From positions 1 through 5,736 of the forward strand of contig JAMPYH010000184.1 of NCBI GenBank assembly GCA_023700785.1: DNA of 5,736 nucleotides, written 5' to 3'. Below the pieces are notes generated by a model that ran no database searches, was not told where the DNA came from, and was given only the letters and a program-made list of their open reading frames with translations. Shown here piece after piece: positions 1 to 5,736 of this stretch. Origin of the DNA: Candidatus Zixiibacteriota bacterium. Lineage in GTDB: Bacteria; Zixibacteria; MSB-5A5; GN15; FEB-12. Position numbers and translations under genes: made by a program. Position 1 is the first letter of the stretch. Each line of letters starts with the position of its first letter.

Positions 1-909
1 CATCTTCTCGAGATGCATGACCGTGATGATATCTTCAAGGTGGAACGCCTTGCGCACCAGGATACCGAGGGTCAGCACCATGGCGAACCCGGAGAAGATC
101 GCGCCCGCGACGAAATAGGGCGGGAAGATCGTGGTGTGCCAGCCCGGTAGGACCGAGACCGCGAAGTCGGTGGAGACGACCGAGTGCACAGAGAGCACCA
201 GCGGGGTCGATACACCGGCAAGGATCAGATAGGCCTTTTCATAATTGCGCCATTGGCGTTGACCGCCGCGCCAGCCGAGCGAAAAGATCCCAAGCACGAT
301 CTTGCGTATCCGGGTCTTGGCGCGGTCGCGCATCGTCGCCAGATCGGGCACCAGCCCTACATACCAGAATAAGAGCGAGCAGGTGAAATAGATCGAGACC
401 GCGAAAACGTCCCACAACAGCGGGCTTCGGAAATTGGGCCACATCGACATTTGGTTCGGGATCGGGAACACCCAATAGAGGAGCCAGATGCGGCCGACAT
501 GGATCGACGGGAAGATCAACGCGCAGATGACCGCGAAGATCGTCATTGCCTCGGCAAAGCGATTGATCGAGGTCCGCCACCGCTGACGGAACAGGAAGAG
601 GATGGCCGAGATCAGCGTGCCGGCGTGGCCGATACCGACCCAAAAGACGAAGTTGACGATCGCCAGACCCCAGCCGACCGGAATGTTCAGTCCCCAGATA
701 CCGGTGCCTTCCCAGACCAACCAGCCGACCGAGCCGAGCAGAACCAATACTATCGATACCGCCATCCCAAAGAGGAGCAGCCACTGCATCGAGACTTTCG
801 ATTCCGTCAGCGCGCTGATCTTCTCGGTGATGGCATGAAACGTCGGATTCCCGGCGATCAGCGGCGGTTCAGCCGATGCGGAGCTATGTGAACGAGTTTC
901 AGTGTTCAC
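1..909 (-). CDS. actC: ActC, quinol-oxidising NrfD/PsrC-family membrane subunit of Alternative Complex III (partial, C-terminus outside window)
   Basis: Integral membrane subunit thought to bind and oxidise quinol and pass electrons to the iron-sulfur domain of ActB. The frame is open for 303 codons from a GTG at 909 to the window edge, with no internal stop. Visible segments are a polar N-terminus (about 1-40), then hydrophobic helices near residues 42-66, 76-108, 121-147, 162-187, 225-247 and 260-290. Family hallmarks are the GIGHAGTLISA stretch (about 93-103), IHVGRIWLLYW (about 137-147), then PNFRSPLLWDVFA (about 159-171). Characterised ActC proteins have about 10 helices and 450-490 residues, so roughly a third is missing. 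The start lies 2 nt after the actB stop. An in-frame GTG at 915 overlapping that stop is an alternative, but 909 is better spaced from the AAGGGTGATC ribosome-binding sequence. ActF is a paralogue of ActC; the position directly after actB argues for ActC. The family call is firm. Confidence 0.93.
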   Translation of the reverse strand, partial: MNTETRSHSSASAEPPLIAGNPTFHAITEKISALTESKVSMQWLLLFGMAVSIVLVLLGSVGWLVWEGTGIWGLNIPVGWGLAIVNFVFWVGIGHAGTLISAILFLFRQRWRTSINRFAEAMTIFAVICALIFPSIHVGRIWLLYWVFPIPNQMSMWPNFRSPLLWDVFAVSIYFTCSLLFWYVGLVPDLATMRDRAKTRIRKIVLGIFSLGWRGGQRQWRNYEKAYLILAGVSTPLVLSVHSVVSTDFAVSVLPGWHTTIFPPYFVAGAIFSGFAMVLTLGILVRKAFHLEDIITVMHLEKM

Positions 910-920
910 GATCACCCTTT
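910..920 (-). promoter_or_regulatory. Ribosome-binding site of actC
   Basis: Minus-strand AAAGGGTGATC ends directly before the GTG at 909. Its AAGG and GGTGATC parts match pieces of the extended anti-16S consensus (AAGGAGGTGATC) at the expected distance from that GTG. This favours 909 over the in-frame GTG at 915, where the purine run would touch the start codon. The site contains the actB stop codon, so the two genes are probably translationally coupled. Confidence 0.55.
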
Positions 921-3911
921 ATGCGTTGCGTGCGTCTCTCCGGGGGCGACAGACGCGCCGATCTCCGGATTCAGGTTGCGGATCTTTGCCAGGTATGAGG
1001 TCCGCGGCTTGGTATTGATCTCTTCAAGAACGGTGTACGTCCGATTGCCGGCTTTGGCTTTGGCGACGCCGCTCTCAGTGTCGATCACGTTACCGAAAAC
1101 GATCGCCCTGGTCGGACAGGCCTGCTGACAGGCGGTCACGATCTCACCATCGGTGGCGTGACGTTCCTCCAGTTTCGCTTTCACTTTGCCGGCGTTGATG
1201 CGTTGGATACAGAACGTGCATTTTTCCATCACACCGCGCGAGCGGACAGTCACATCCGGATTCTGCGCCATTTTCAGCGTCTCAGGCATATCCTCAGTAA
1301 AATGGAAGAAATTAAATCGGCGAACTTTGTAGGGGCAGTTGTTCGAGCAATAGCGCGTGCCGATACAGCGGTTGTACACCATCACATTGAGCCCCTCTTT
1401 ATCGTGCACGGTTGCCGCGACCGGGCAGACCGTTTCACAGGGAGCATTCTCGCAATGCTGGCACATCATCGGCTGATGCGAAACGACCGGATCTTCGACC
1501 GGCCCTTTGTAATATCGGTCCATCCGGAGCCAGTGCATCTCGCGACCGCGTGAGACCTGCTCTTTGCCGACCACCGGGATATTATTCTCAGATTGACAGG
1601 CGATCACACAGGCGTTGCAGCCGGTGCAGGCGGTCAGGTCGATCGACATTCCCCACTGATAGCCGGTATCATAGGTATGCGGATCCCAGAGCGGAAGCAG
1701 CGGCGGATGCGGGATCATCGGCGGATCAAACTGTCCGGTCGCCTGATACTGTTCGAGAGAAGCCTCGCGAAGGATCGGGCGCTCTTCCATCGAACCATGA
1801 TCCTGAACATTAGCCAGCGCGTACGTGCGGCCCGTCGGCGTTATTTTGACGCCAACACCATATCCCATGCTTTCAAATGTGCGCAGTTGATACGAGTCAA
1901 AGCCGACGCCATCGCCGACTCGACCGGCGGACCTGCGGCCGTAGCCAAGCTTGACGATCACCGTGTCATCAGCTTGTCCCGGATTGATCCAGACCGGCAT
2001 TTCAAGTTCACGACCATGATGCGCGATCCGCACCATGTCGCCACTCGCTACGGCAAGCGAATGCGCGGTCCTGGCGGAGAGCATCGCGGTGTTGTCCCAC
2101 GACAAACGGGTGATCGGATCGGGAAGCTCCTGCAACCAGCCGTTATTGGACGAGCGACCATCGAAAAGATTCGACGGAACAAAAACTATCTCGAGGTCGG
2201 ACTGACCGTGCGTAGCGATCGGATGTTCGCGCAGGAACGCGTTGAGCGACGCAAGATCGACAGACGCCACGACGGGTGATGACCCGCTGTCGCGCAGAAG
2301 CCCGTCGTGCAAAACCTCTCTCCAGCCTTTTTCGAAACTGGGAGCCGGGATCGCGCCCTGCCAGGTGAGGCGGACTACTTCGTATCCCTTCACCGCCGTT
2401 CCGGTGGCGAGTAGATTCAATACCTCAGTCACCGAGTTGGTCGTAAAGAGCGGATCGATCAGCGGTTGCTGTACGGAAAGCGTTCCGTCCAGCGCGCGAG
2501 CGTCTCCCCATGCCTCAAGGAAATGCGACTGCGGCAAATGCCAGGCAGCGACTTGCGATGTTTCATCAACGTGCGTACTCAAATGCACGGAGTGCTTCAC
2601 CTTTTTGAGCGCGTCGGCAAACTGAAGATCCGACGGCGCGTTATAGACCGGGTTGCCGCCGAGCATCACCACGGTATCGATCGAACCCGACGTCATTTTG
2701 TCGACCAGAGTCTTGAGCGACGACCGGTCAGAGCGGTAATCATCTTTCGGTTCGACAAATGTCAGGGTCGAACCGATATTCCCCAGCGCGGCATTGATCG
2801 CTATCACCAACGCATGGACCGTCGCCGGCTGATGCGCACCCGCGATCAGGAGCGACTTTCCACGGGTCCGCACGAGATCGCGGGCCAGTCCGCGGATAAA
2901 CTTTGAATCGTAAGCTCCGGCTGCCGGCGACCCGCTCAGCGACGGCAGACTCAAACCAAGCGACGTCAATTCGCGGCCAAGCGCGGCAACAAAGTCGGCT
3001 ATCTGGCTCGAACGAACTTTCAAGCGGTGATCCGCCGCGGCGCCGGTGACCGAGTAGTTGCTCTCGATCGCGTAAAGGCGGTTCATGCTGTCGGTCTGCG
3101 CCATGACTCTGCGGCCATCGGCGAAGTGACGCGACATCCTGATCTGGTCGGTTGATTGACCAAGGAAGTCGGCGTCAAGCGCGACGATCACTTCGGCTTT
3201 ATCAAGATTGAAGATCGGCTGATAGGATTTGCCGGTCGCGGCACGCACCCCGGCGTATAGATTCTCGTCGCTGATCGGATCGTACACCGCCCAGGTCGCG
3301 CGAGGAAAACTTGTCTTTAGCGACTCCGCAAGACGGTACAGCGATGGTGAATGGAATTCACCGCTCAGGAACGCCAATCCCTCGCCTTGATTCGACTGGA
3401 AGAACGCGCTGCGCTCGCGCCAGAAGGCGACAAAGTCATCCCAACTCGCGACCGCGCCGGACCGGGTAGGAATGCGCGAACGATCCGGATCATACAGATT
3501 CAGGATCTCCGCCTGCATCATGACATTCGAGGAGCCGAGAGTTGACGGATGCTCGGGATTCCCTTCGATCTTGGTGGGGCGGCCATTGTTGCTCTTGACC
3601 AGCATGCCCAGCGCGGCCTGGCCGAACGGCATGACGGTCGCGTAAAAATTCGGCACGCCCGGAGTGATCTCCTCGGGCTGGGTCACATACGGGACGATCT
3701 TGTCAACCGGACGGCGGCAACCGGCCAAACCGGCCAGCGCTACCGATGCTCCCATCAGCGTAATAAAACTGCGGCGCGACCAGCTGTTGTCGAACTCCGA
3801 CGCCCCCTGTGGGAACTCGCGATGCAGGAATTCCTTGAACTCGGCAGTATTCTCCAACTGATCGAGACTGCGCCAATATGCCAAACCGGTCGTCTGCTTC
3901 TTTTGGTTCAT
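912..3911 (-). CDS. actB: ActB, molybdopterin-oxidoreductase-like / 4Fe-4S ferredoxin fusion subunit of Alternative Complex III
   Basis: Periplasm-facing electron-transfer subunit linking quinol oxidation in ActC to the hemes of ActA; 999 residues, normal for the family. After a YWRSL-type N-terminus comes a Tat-like SRRSFI motif (45-50), a short hydrophobic stretch and a lipobox ending LAGC at Cys65, so the mature protein is probably lipid-anchored. Residues about 66-740 resemble a molybdopterin oxidoreductase (GNPEHP at 117, YDPDR at 140, WLQELPDP near 592), but no cysteine occurs between 65 and 762, so neither the usual N-terminal cluster nor a cysteine metal ligand is present. The C-terminal ferredoxin domain has cysteines at 762/765/768/772, 817/820/825/829, 849/855/859, 898/901 and 928/932. 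That is 15 ligands, with Thr852 where a fourth cysteine would complete the third motif, fitting three [4Fe-4S] and one [3Fe-4S]. Start chosen at 3911: its ATGA overlaps the actA stop and AGGA lies 8 nt upstream. An ATG at 3920 is possible; the longer frame to 4004 lies inside actA and is unlikely. Confidence 0.96.
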   Translation of the reverse strand: MNQKKQTTGLAYWRSLDQLENTAEFKEFLHREFPQGASEFDNSWSRRSFITLMGASVALAGLAGCRRPVDKIVPYVTQPEEITPGVPNFYATVMPFGQAALGMLVKSNNGRPTKIEGNPEHPSTLGSSNVMMQAEILNLYDPDRSRIPTRSGAVASWDDFVAFWRERSAFFQSNQGEGLAFLSGEFHSPSLYRLAESLKTSFPRATWAVYDPISDENLYAGVRAATGKSYQPIFNLDKAEVIVALDADFLGQSTDQIRMSRHFADGRRVMAQTDSMNRLYAIESNYSVTGAAADHRLKVRSSQIADFVAALGRELTSLGLSLPSLSGSPAAGAYDSKFIRGLARDLVRTRGKSLLIAGAHQPATVHALVIAINAALGNIGSTLTFVEPKDDYRSDRSSLKTLVDKMTSGSIDTVVMLGGNPVYNAPSDLQFADALKKVKHSVHLSTHVDETSQVAAWHLPQSHFLEAWGDARALDGTLSVQQPLIDPLFTTNSVTEVLNLLATGTAVKGYEVVRLTWQGAIPAPSFEKGWREVLHDGLLRDSGSSPVVASVDLASLNAFLREHPIATHGQSDLEIVFVPSNLFDGRSSNNGWLQELPDPITRLSWDNTAMLSARTAHSLAVASGDMVRIAHHGRELEMPVWINPGQADDTVIVKLGYGRRSAGRVGDGVGFDSYQLRTFESMGYGVGVKITPTGRTYALANVQDHGSMEERPILREASLEQYQATGQFDPPMIPHPPLLPLWDPHTYDTGYQWGMSIDLTACTGCNACVIACQSENNIPVVGKEQVSRGREMHWLRMDRYYKGPVEDPVVSHQPMMCQHCENAPCETVCPVAATVHDKEGLNVMVYNRCIGTRYCSNNCPYKVRRFNFFHFTEDMPETLKMAQNPDVTVRSRGVMEKCTFCIQRINAGKVKAKLEERHATDGEIVTACQQACPTRAIVFGNVIDTESGVAKAKAGNRTYTVLEEINTKPRTSYLAKIRNLNPEIGASVAPGETHATHKG

Positions 3912-4555
3912 CGATGACATCCTGAGCAATCCTGGGGGGGATTGAGTCCCTTCTCCTGCTTGACCCGCGCGGCAAACTGCTGTTGGTCCGCGGGCGGCAT
4001 CCATTTCATATTCGTGATCTCACTGACCGGTCGAAGATGCATATCCGGGTTGCGGTGACAGTCAAGGCACCACCCCATGCTCATTGGCTCGACAAGCTGG
4101 ACGATCTCCATATCGGCGACATTGCCATGACATGACGCGCAGCCGACACCGGCGCGCACATGCGGCGCGTGATTGAAATAGGCGAAATCAGGAACTTTGC
4201 TGACACGCACCCACTGGATCGGACGGCCGCTCGCGAAACTCTCTCGCACTGGTAGCAGCTTCTCGCTTTCCGGCAGGATCAGCTTGTGGCAATTCATGCA
4301 GGTCTGCGTGGGCGGCACATTCGCCTCAAATGATCGCTCGACGCCGGTATGACAATAGCGACAGTCGATGCCGAGATCACCGGCGTGTAATTTATGACTG
4401 TATGGAATAGGCTGTGCCGGGCGATAGCCGACATCAGTATATTTCGGCGATCCGTAATACCAGAAGCCGAGTGTCACCGCGGTCAGCAGAAACAGAAAAC
4501 CACCCGCCAAAAGTGGCGGGAGGCTGTTAGTCCATTTCGGGAAGATCTGCGCCAT
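3908..4555 (-). CDS. actA: ActA, membrane-anchored pentaheme cytochrome c subunit of Alternative Complex III
   Basis: Multiheme c-type cytochrome that takes electrons from ActB and delivers them toward ActE, a soluble cytochrome c or the terminal oxidase. The 215 residues contain one N-terminal helix (about 15-34) that should act as an uncleaved anchor, with the rest in the periplasm. Five CXXCH heme-attachment motifs are visible: CRYCH (65-69), CMNCH (86-90), CASCH (139-143), CLDCH (163-167) and CSGCH (210-214). Extra His54, His57, His129 and His132 and the PMSMGW methionines (158-160) are candidate distal ligands (inference). Five hemes, a single anchor and this size match ActA of characterised complexes, and the next gene is actB, overlapping by 4 nt. 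It is the first gene after a 221-nt gap with a promoter-like sequence. No convincing Shine-Dalgarno sequence precedes the ATG at 4555, but no better in-frame start is seen and the anchor requires this one. A run of seven C (3940-3934) lies just before the last heme motif. Confidence 0.96.
   Translation of the reverse strand: MAQIFPKWTNSLPPLLAGGFLFLLTAVTLGFWYYGSPKYTDVGYRPAQPIPYSHKLHAGDLGIDCRYCHTGVERSFEANVPPTQTCMNCHKLILPESEKLLPVRESFASGRPIQWVRVSKVPDFAYFNHAPHVRAGVGCASCHGNVADMEIVQLVEPMSMGWCLDCHRNPDMHLRPVSEITNMKWMPPADQQQFAARVKQEKGLNPPQDCSGCHR
3920..3924 (-). promoter_or_regulatory. Ribosome-binding site of actB
   Basis: Minus-strand CAGGA lies 8 nt before the ATG at 3911. A second AGGA at 3933-3930 lies 9 nt before the alternative ATG at 3920. 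The two starts differ by three codons only, and both sites sit inside the end of actA, fitting translational coupling. Confidence 0.45.
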
Positions 4556-4660
4556 AGAGTCACATGCTTGTTACTAATTTCACAAGAAGCGATTGCGGGG
4601 GTAATAGAAGATATAGCCGCCCGGTTTGTTCTCTCATTATCAACGTGATCGTTTCAGTTA

Positions 4661-4670
4661 CCTATATAGG
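4661..4670. repeat. 10-bp perfect palindrome CCTATATAGG near the predicted transcription start
   Basis: CCTATATAGG is its own reverse complement. It lies 5 nt downstream of the proposed -10 hexamer on the minus strand, where transcription would begin. It could be a repressor operator or an alternative -10 (TATATA), or chance in an AT-rich intergenic region. No regulator can be named. Confidence 0.3.
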
Positions 4671-4675
4671 GTCCG

Positions 4676-4704
4676 AATAAACGGCCCAAACCACCCGCTG
4701 TCAA
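4676..4704 (-). promoter_or_regulatory. Putative sigma70-type promoter of the act operon
   Basis: Minus-strand TTGACA (4704-4699), a perfect -35 hexamer, is followed after exactly 17 nt by TTTATT (4681-4676), which matches the TATAAT -10 at four of six positions. Transcription would start near 4669, giving an actA leader of about 113 nt. This is the only good hexamer pair I found in the 221-nt gap between ctaB and actA (4556-4776). The rest of that gap is AT-richer than the genes, encodes nothing I can support and holds no clear terminator, so read-through from ctaB is also possible. Confidence 0.55.
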
Positions 4705-4709
4705 CGGTC

Positions 4710-4730
4710 AATTGCGCCAAAATCGCAATT
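4710..4730. repeat. Inverted repeat AATTGCG-N7-CGCAATT upstream of the act promoter
   Basis: Two perfect 7-bp arms (4710-4716 and 4724-4730) flank a 7-nt centre. The element begins 6 bp upstream of the proposed -35 hexamer, a usual place for an activator site or operator. As RNA it could form a short hairpin after ctaB, but the arms are AT-rich and no U-run follows, so it would be a poor intrinsic terminator. It shares bases with the direct repeat at 4726-4743. Confidence 0.45.
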
Positions 4731-4743
4731 TGTGGACAATTTG
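4726..4743 (-). promoter_or_regulatory. Candidate response-regulator site: direct repeat CAAATTG-N4-CAAATTG
   Basis: On the minus strand the same 7-mer CAAATTG occurs at 4743-4737 and 4732-4726, separated by 4 nt, giving an 11-bp period. Two 7-bp half-sites with 4-bp spacing is the arrangement bound head-to-tail by OmpR/PhoB-family response regulators. It lies 21 bp upstream of the proposed -35 hexamer of the act promoter. The layout is seen directly; the regulator class is inference and the site may be chance. Confidence 0.4.
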
Positions 4744-4776
4744 GTTCTATGTAGTATCTGTTACGGACCGTTGCGG

Positions 4777-5649
4777 TTAGATCGCGCGAAAAAACAGAAT
4801 GTCGGCGATCAGCGCCAGAAACAAACCGAACAGATAAACGATCGAAAATCCGAACAGCCCCCGCATCGACGGCACTGTCTTCAGCCGACGCGCCACCATC
4901 GCCTTTCTCAGTAAATATCCGCCCAACAACAGCGCGATCACCAGGTAGAGCCAGCCGGCTCCCACCGCAAACAGCGCCAGGCTGACCAAAATCAGCGCAT
5001 AGGTATAGATGAGGATCTGGCGGAAGGTAGCGTCATCCCCCTTCACCACGGGAAGCATCGGTAAACGAGCCTTAATATAGTCCTCTTTACAGTAGAGAGC
5101 CAACGCCCAGAAATGCGGCGGGGTCCACAGGAAGATGATCAGAAAAAGAAGCCACGGGGCTACTGCCGTTTGGCCGGTTGCGGCCGCCCAGGCACCGACC
5201 GGCGCCATCGCCCCGGCAGCGCCGCCGATCACGATATTGTGCCAGGTGTGCGGCTTGAGAAAGAGCGTATAGAAGAGCGCGTAAAAAAGCAAAGTCGCCA
5301 GCGACATCACGGCGGTCAGCCAATTAAAAAAGTACCCAAACAAAAGCACGCCTATTAATCCAATACTGATCGCGAAGATCAGCGCCTGCTTTGGTCCCAG
5401 GTAATGAAGCGGCAGGGGACGGCGTCGCGCGGTCCGTTCCATCTTGGCGTCAATATCCCGCTCGAAATACTGATTGAGCGCGTTGGCGCTGCCGCCGGTC
5501 AGGTAAAGACCAAGCAGCACCAACAGAAATTTCCCGGGCTCATGCAGGAAACTCCCTTCCATCACCAGCGCGGTGGCGCCGGTGAAGAGCACCAGCAACA
5601 TGATGGTCGGTTTGGTTAGTTGGATATAGTAGCCAAGGGCAGTCAGCAT
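4777..5649 (-). CDS. ctaB: Protoheme IX farnesyltransferase (heme O synthase), UbiA prenyltransferase family
   Basis: Inner-membrane enzyme that transfers a farnesyl group from farnesyl diphosphate to the 2-vinyl group of heme b, making heme O, the precursor of heme A for heme-copper oxidases. At 290 residues it has the normal family length. About nine hydrophobic helices are visible (near 12-30, 40-56, 88-107, 112-131, 138-158, 165-185, 211-231, 233-249 and 264-286). Family motifs are the first diphosphate-binding loop NQYFERDIDAKMERT (59-73) followed by RRRPLP, HNIVIGGAAGAMAPVGAW (137-154), WTPPHFWALAL (175-185) and the second loop EDYIKARLPMLPVVKGD (189-205). In the first loop Glu63 stands where many homologues have Asp; this variant is common in CtaB and should be functional. 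The ATG at 5649 has AAGGA 5 nt upstream. The next gene downstream, across a 221-nt gap, is actA, so it probably serves the oxidase that accepts electrons from ACIII. Also called cyoE in quinol-oxidase operons. Confidence 0.96.
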   Translation of the reverse strand: MLTALGYYIQLTKPTIMLLVLFTGATALVMEGSFLHEPGKFLLVLLGLYLTGGSANALNQYFERDIDAKMERTARRRPLPLHYLGPKQALIFAISIGLIGVLLFGYFFNWLTAVMSLATLLFYALFYTLFLKPHTWHNIVIGGAAGAMAPVGAWAAATGQTAVAPWLLFLIIFLWTPPHFWALALYCKEDYIKARLPMLPVVKGDDATFRQILIYTYALILVSLALFAVGAGWLYLVIALLLGGYLLRKAMVARRLKTVPSMRGLFGFSIVYLFGLFLALIADILFFRAI

Positions 5650-5654
5650 TCGTT

Positions 5655-5659
5655 TCCTT
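5655..5659 (-). promoter_or_regulatory. Ribosome-binding site of ctaB
   Basis: Minus-strand AAGGA lies 5 nt before the ATG at 5649, supporting that start. It overlaps the TAA (5660-5658) that closes the open frame coming from the window edge, as expected if ctaB is coupled to an upstream gene. Confidence 0.6.
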
Positions 5660-5735
5660 AGTTGGATTCCGAGCGAAGGGAAATCAGACCATCAGAAGTA
5701 TCCGCCCGGAAGTTGATCACCCGTTGCAACAGTGT
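5658..5735 (-). CDS. Possible C-terminal end of an upstream gene (unidentified, partial)
   Basis: One minus-strand frame is open from the window edge for 25 codons to a TAA at 5660-5658, giving a tail that ends SDGLISLRSESN. Its stop overlaps the ctaB ribosome-binding site, as is typical inside operons, and its codons are more often GC-ending than those of the other open frame. That frame stops at 5692 after 14 codons, and the third stops within six. The tail is too short to recognise. Genes often found before ctaB include ctaA/COX15, SCO and other oxidase assembly factors, but nothing here distinguishes them. A 25-codon open frame can also occur by chance. Confidence 0.35.
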   Translation of the reverse strand, partial: TLLQRVINFRADTSDGLISLRSESN

Positions 5736-5736
5736 C

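Noticed and set aside
239..784. Minus-strand open frame of 181 codons with an Arg/Leu/Gly-rich product
   Set aside because: It is out of frame with actC, whose translation over the same bases gives clear NrfD-family membrane helices.
451..891. Plus-strand open frame of 146 codons, highly charged
   Set aside because: It is antisense to actC and its composition (many Asp, Arg, Gln, Pro) is that of a shadow frame.
1593..2279. Plus-strand open frame of 228 codons, and the other plus-strand frames between 1158 and 3917
   Set aside because: They lie antisense to actB, are rich in Arg/His/Asp as expected from the complement of GC-rich coding sequence, and show no recognisable domain.
912..3911. 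ActB as a catalytic molybdoenzyme subunit (polysulfide, nitrate or tetrathionate reductase type)
   Set aside because: The fused ferredoxin domain, missing cofactor cysteines, pentaheme ActA before it and NrfD-type ActC after it identify Alternative Complex III.
3703..3975. Minus-strand open frame of 90 codons across the actA-actB junction
   Set aside because: It is in the third frame relative to two well-supported genes and has no family resemblance.
3912..4004. N-terminal extension of ActB to an ATG at 4004
   Set aside because: It would overlap actA by about 97 nt, its sequence is low-complexity (Gly/Ala/Arg/Pro), and better starts with ribosome sites exist at 3911 and 3920.
4763..4777. 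Hairpin-like ACCG-N3-CGGT just after the ctaB stop as a terminator
   Set aside because: The stem has only 4 bp and no U-run follows on the minus strand, so it does not support an intrinsic terminator.
4732..4914. Plus-strand 60-codon frame at the end of ctaB
   Set aside because: It is antisense to the ctaB C-terminus, with no ribosome site and no recognisable content.

Overview
The window carries the start of an Alternative Complex III (ACIII) operon, preceded by a heme O synthase gene. Every supported gene is on the minus strand, so transcription runs from high to low coordinates. The order is: the tail of an unidentified gene (ends at 5658), ctaB (5649-4777), a 221-nt intergenic region with a likely promoter, actA (4555-3908), actB (3911-912) and the first 303 codons of actC (909 to the window edge). 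I would expect actD, actE and actF, and probably heme-copper oxidase genes, beyond the low-coordinate edge, but they are not visible here.

How the genes fit together: ACIII oxidises menaquinol or ubiquinol and passes electrons to a cytochrome c or directly to a heme-copper oxidase. It does the job of cytochrome bc1 but is unrelated to it. ActC is the quinol-binding, multi-helix NrfD/PsrC-type subunit. ActB is a fusion of a cofactor-free molybdopterin-oxidoreductase-like domain with a four-cluster ferredoxin domain. ActA is a membrane-anchored pentaheme cytochrome c. CtaB farnesylates heme b to heme O, needed for an aa3- or o-type oxidase, so its position fits a single respiratory cluster.

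Organism: the window suggests a Gram-negative-type bacterium with aerobic (or microaerobic) respiration. ActB has a Tat-like signal and lipobox, and the coding sequence is moderately GC-rich with GC-ending codons. The act genes occur in Bacteroidota/Rhodothermota, Gemmatimonadota, Acidobacteriota, Myxococcota, Planctomycetota, Chloroflexota and several uncultured FCB-group phyla. I cannot name the lineage from this window.

The core system is known, not new. The least explained part is the intergenic region, which holds a sigma70-like promoter with a 7-bp direct repeat at 11-bp period, an overlapping inverted repeat and a 10-bp palindrome near the predicted transcription start. The actC coding region is easy to miss because it starts with GTG and runs off the window. 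I saw no RNA genes, mobile elements or CRISPR arrays.
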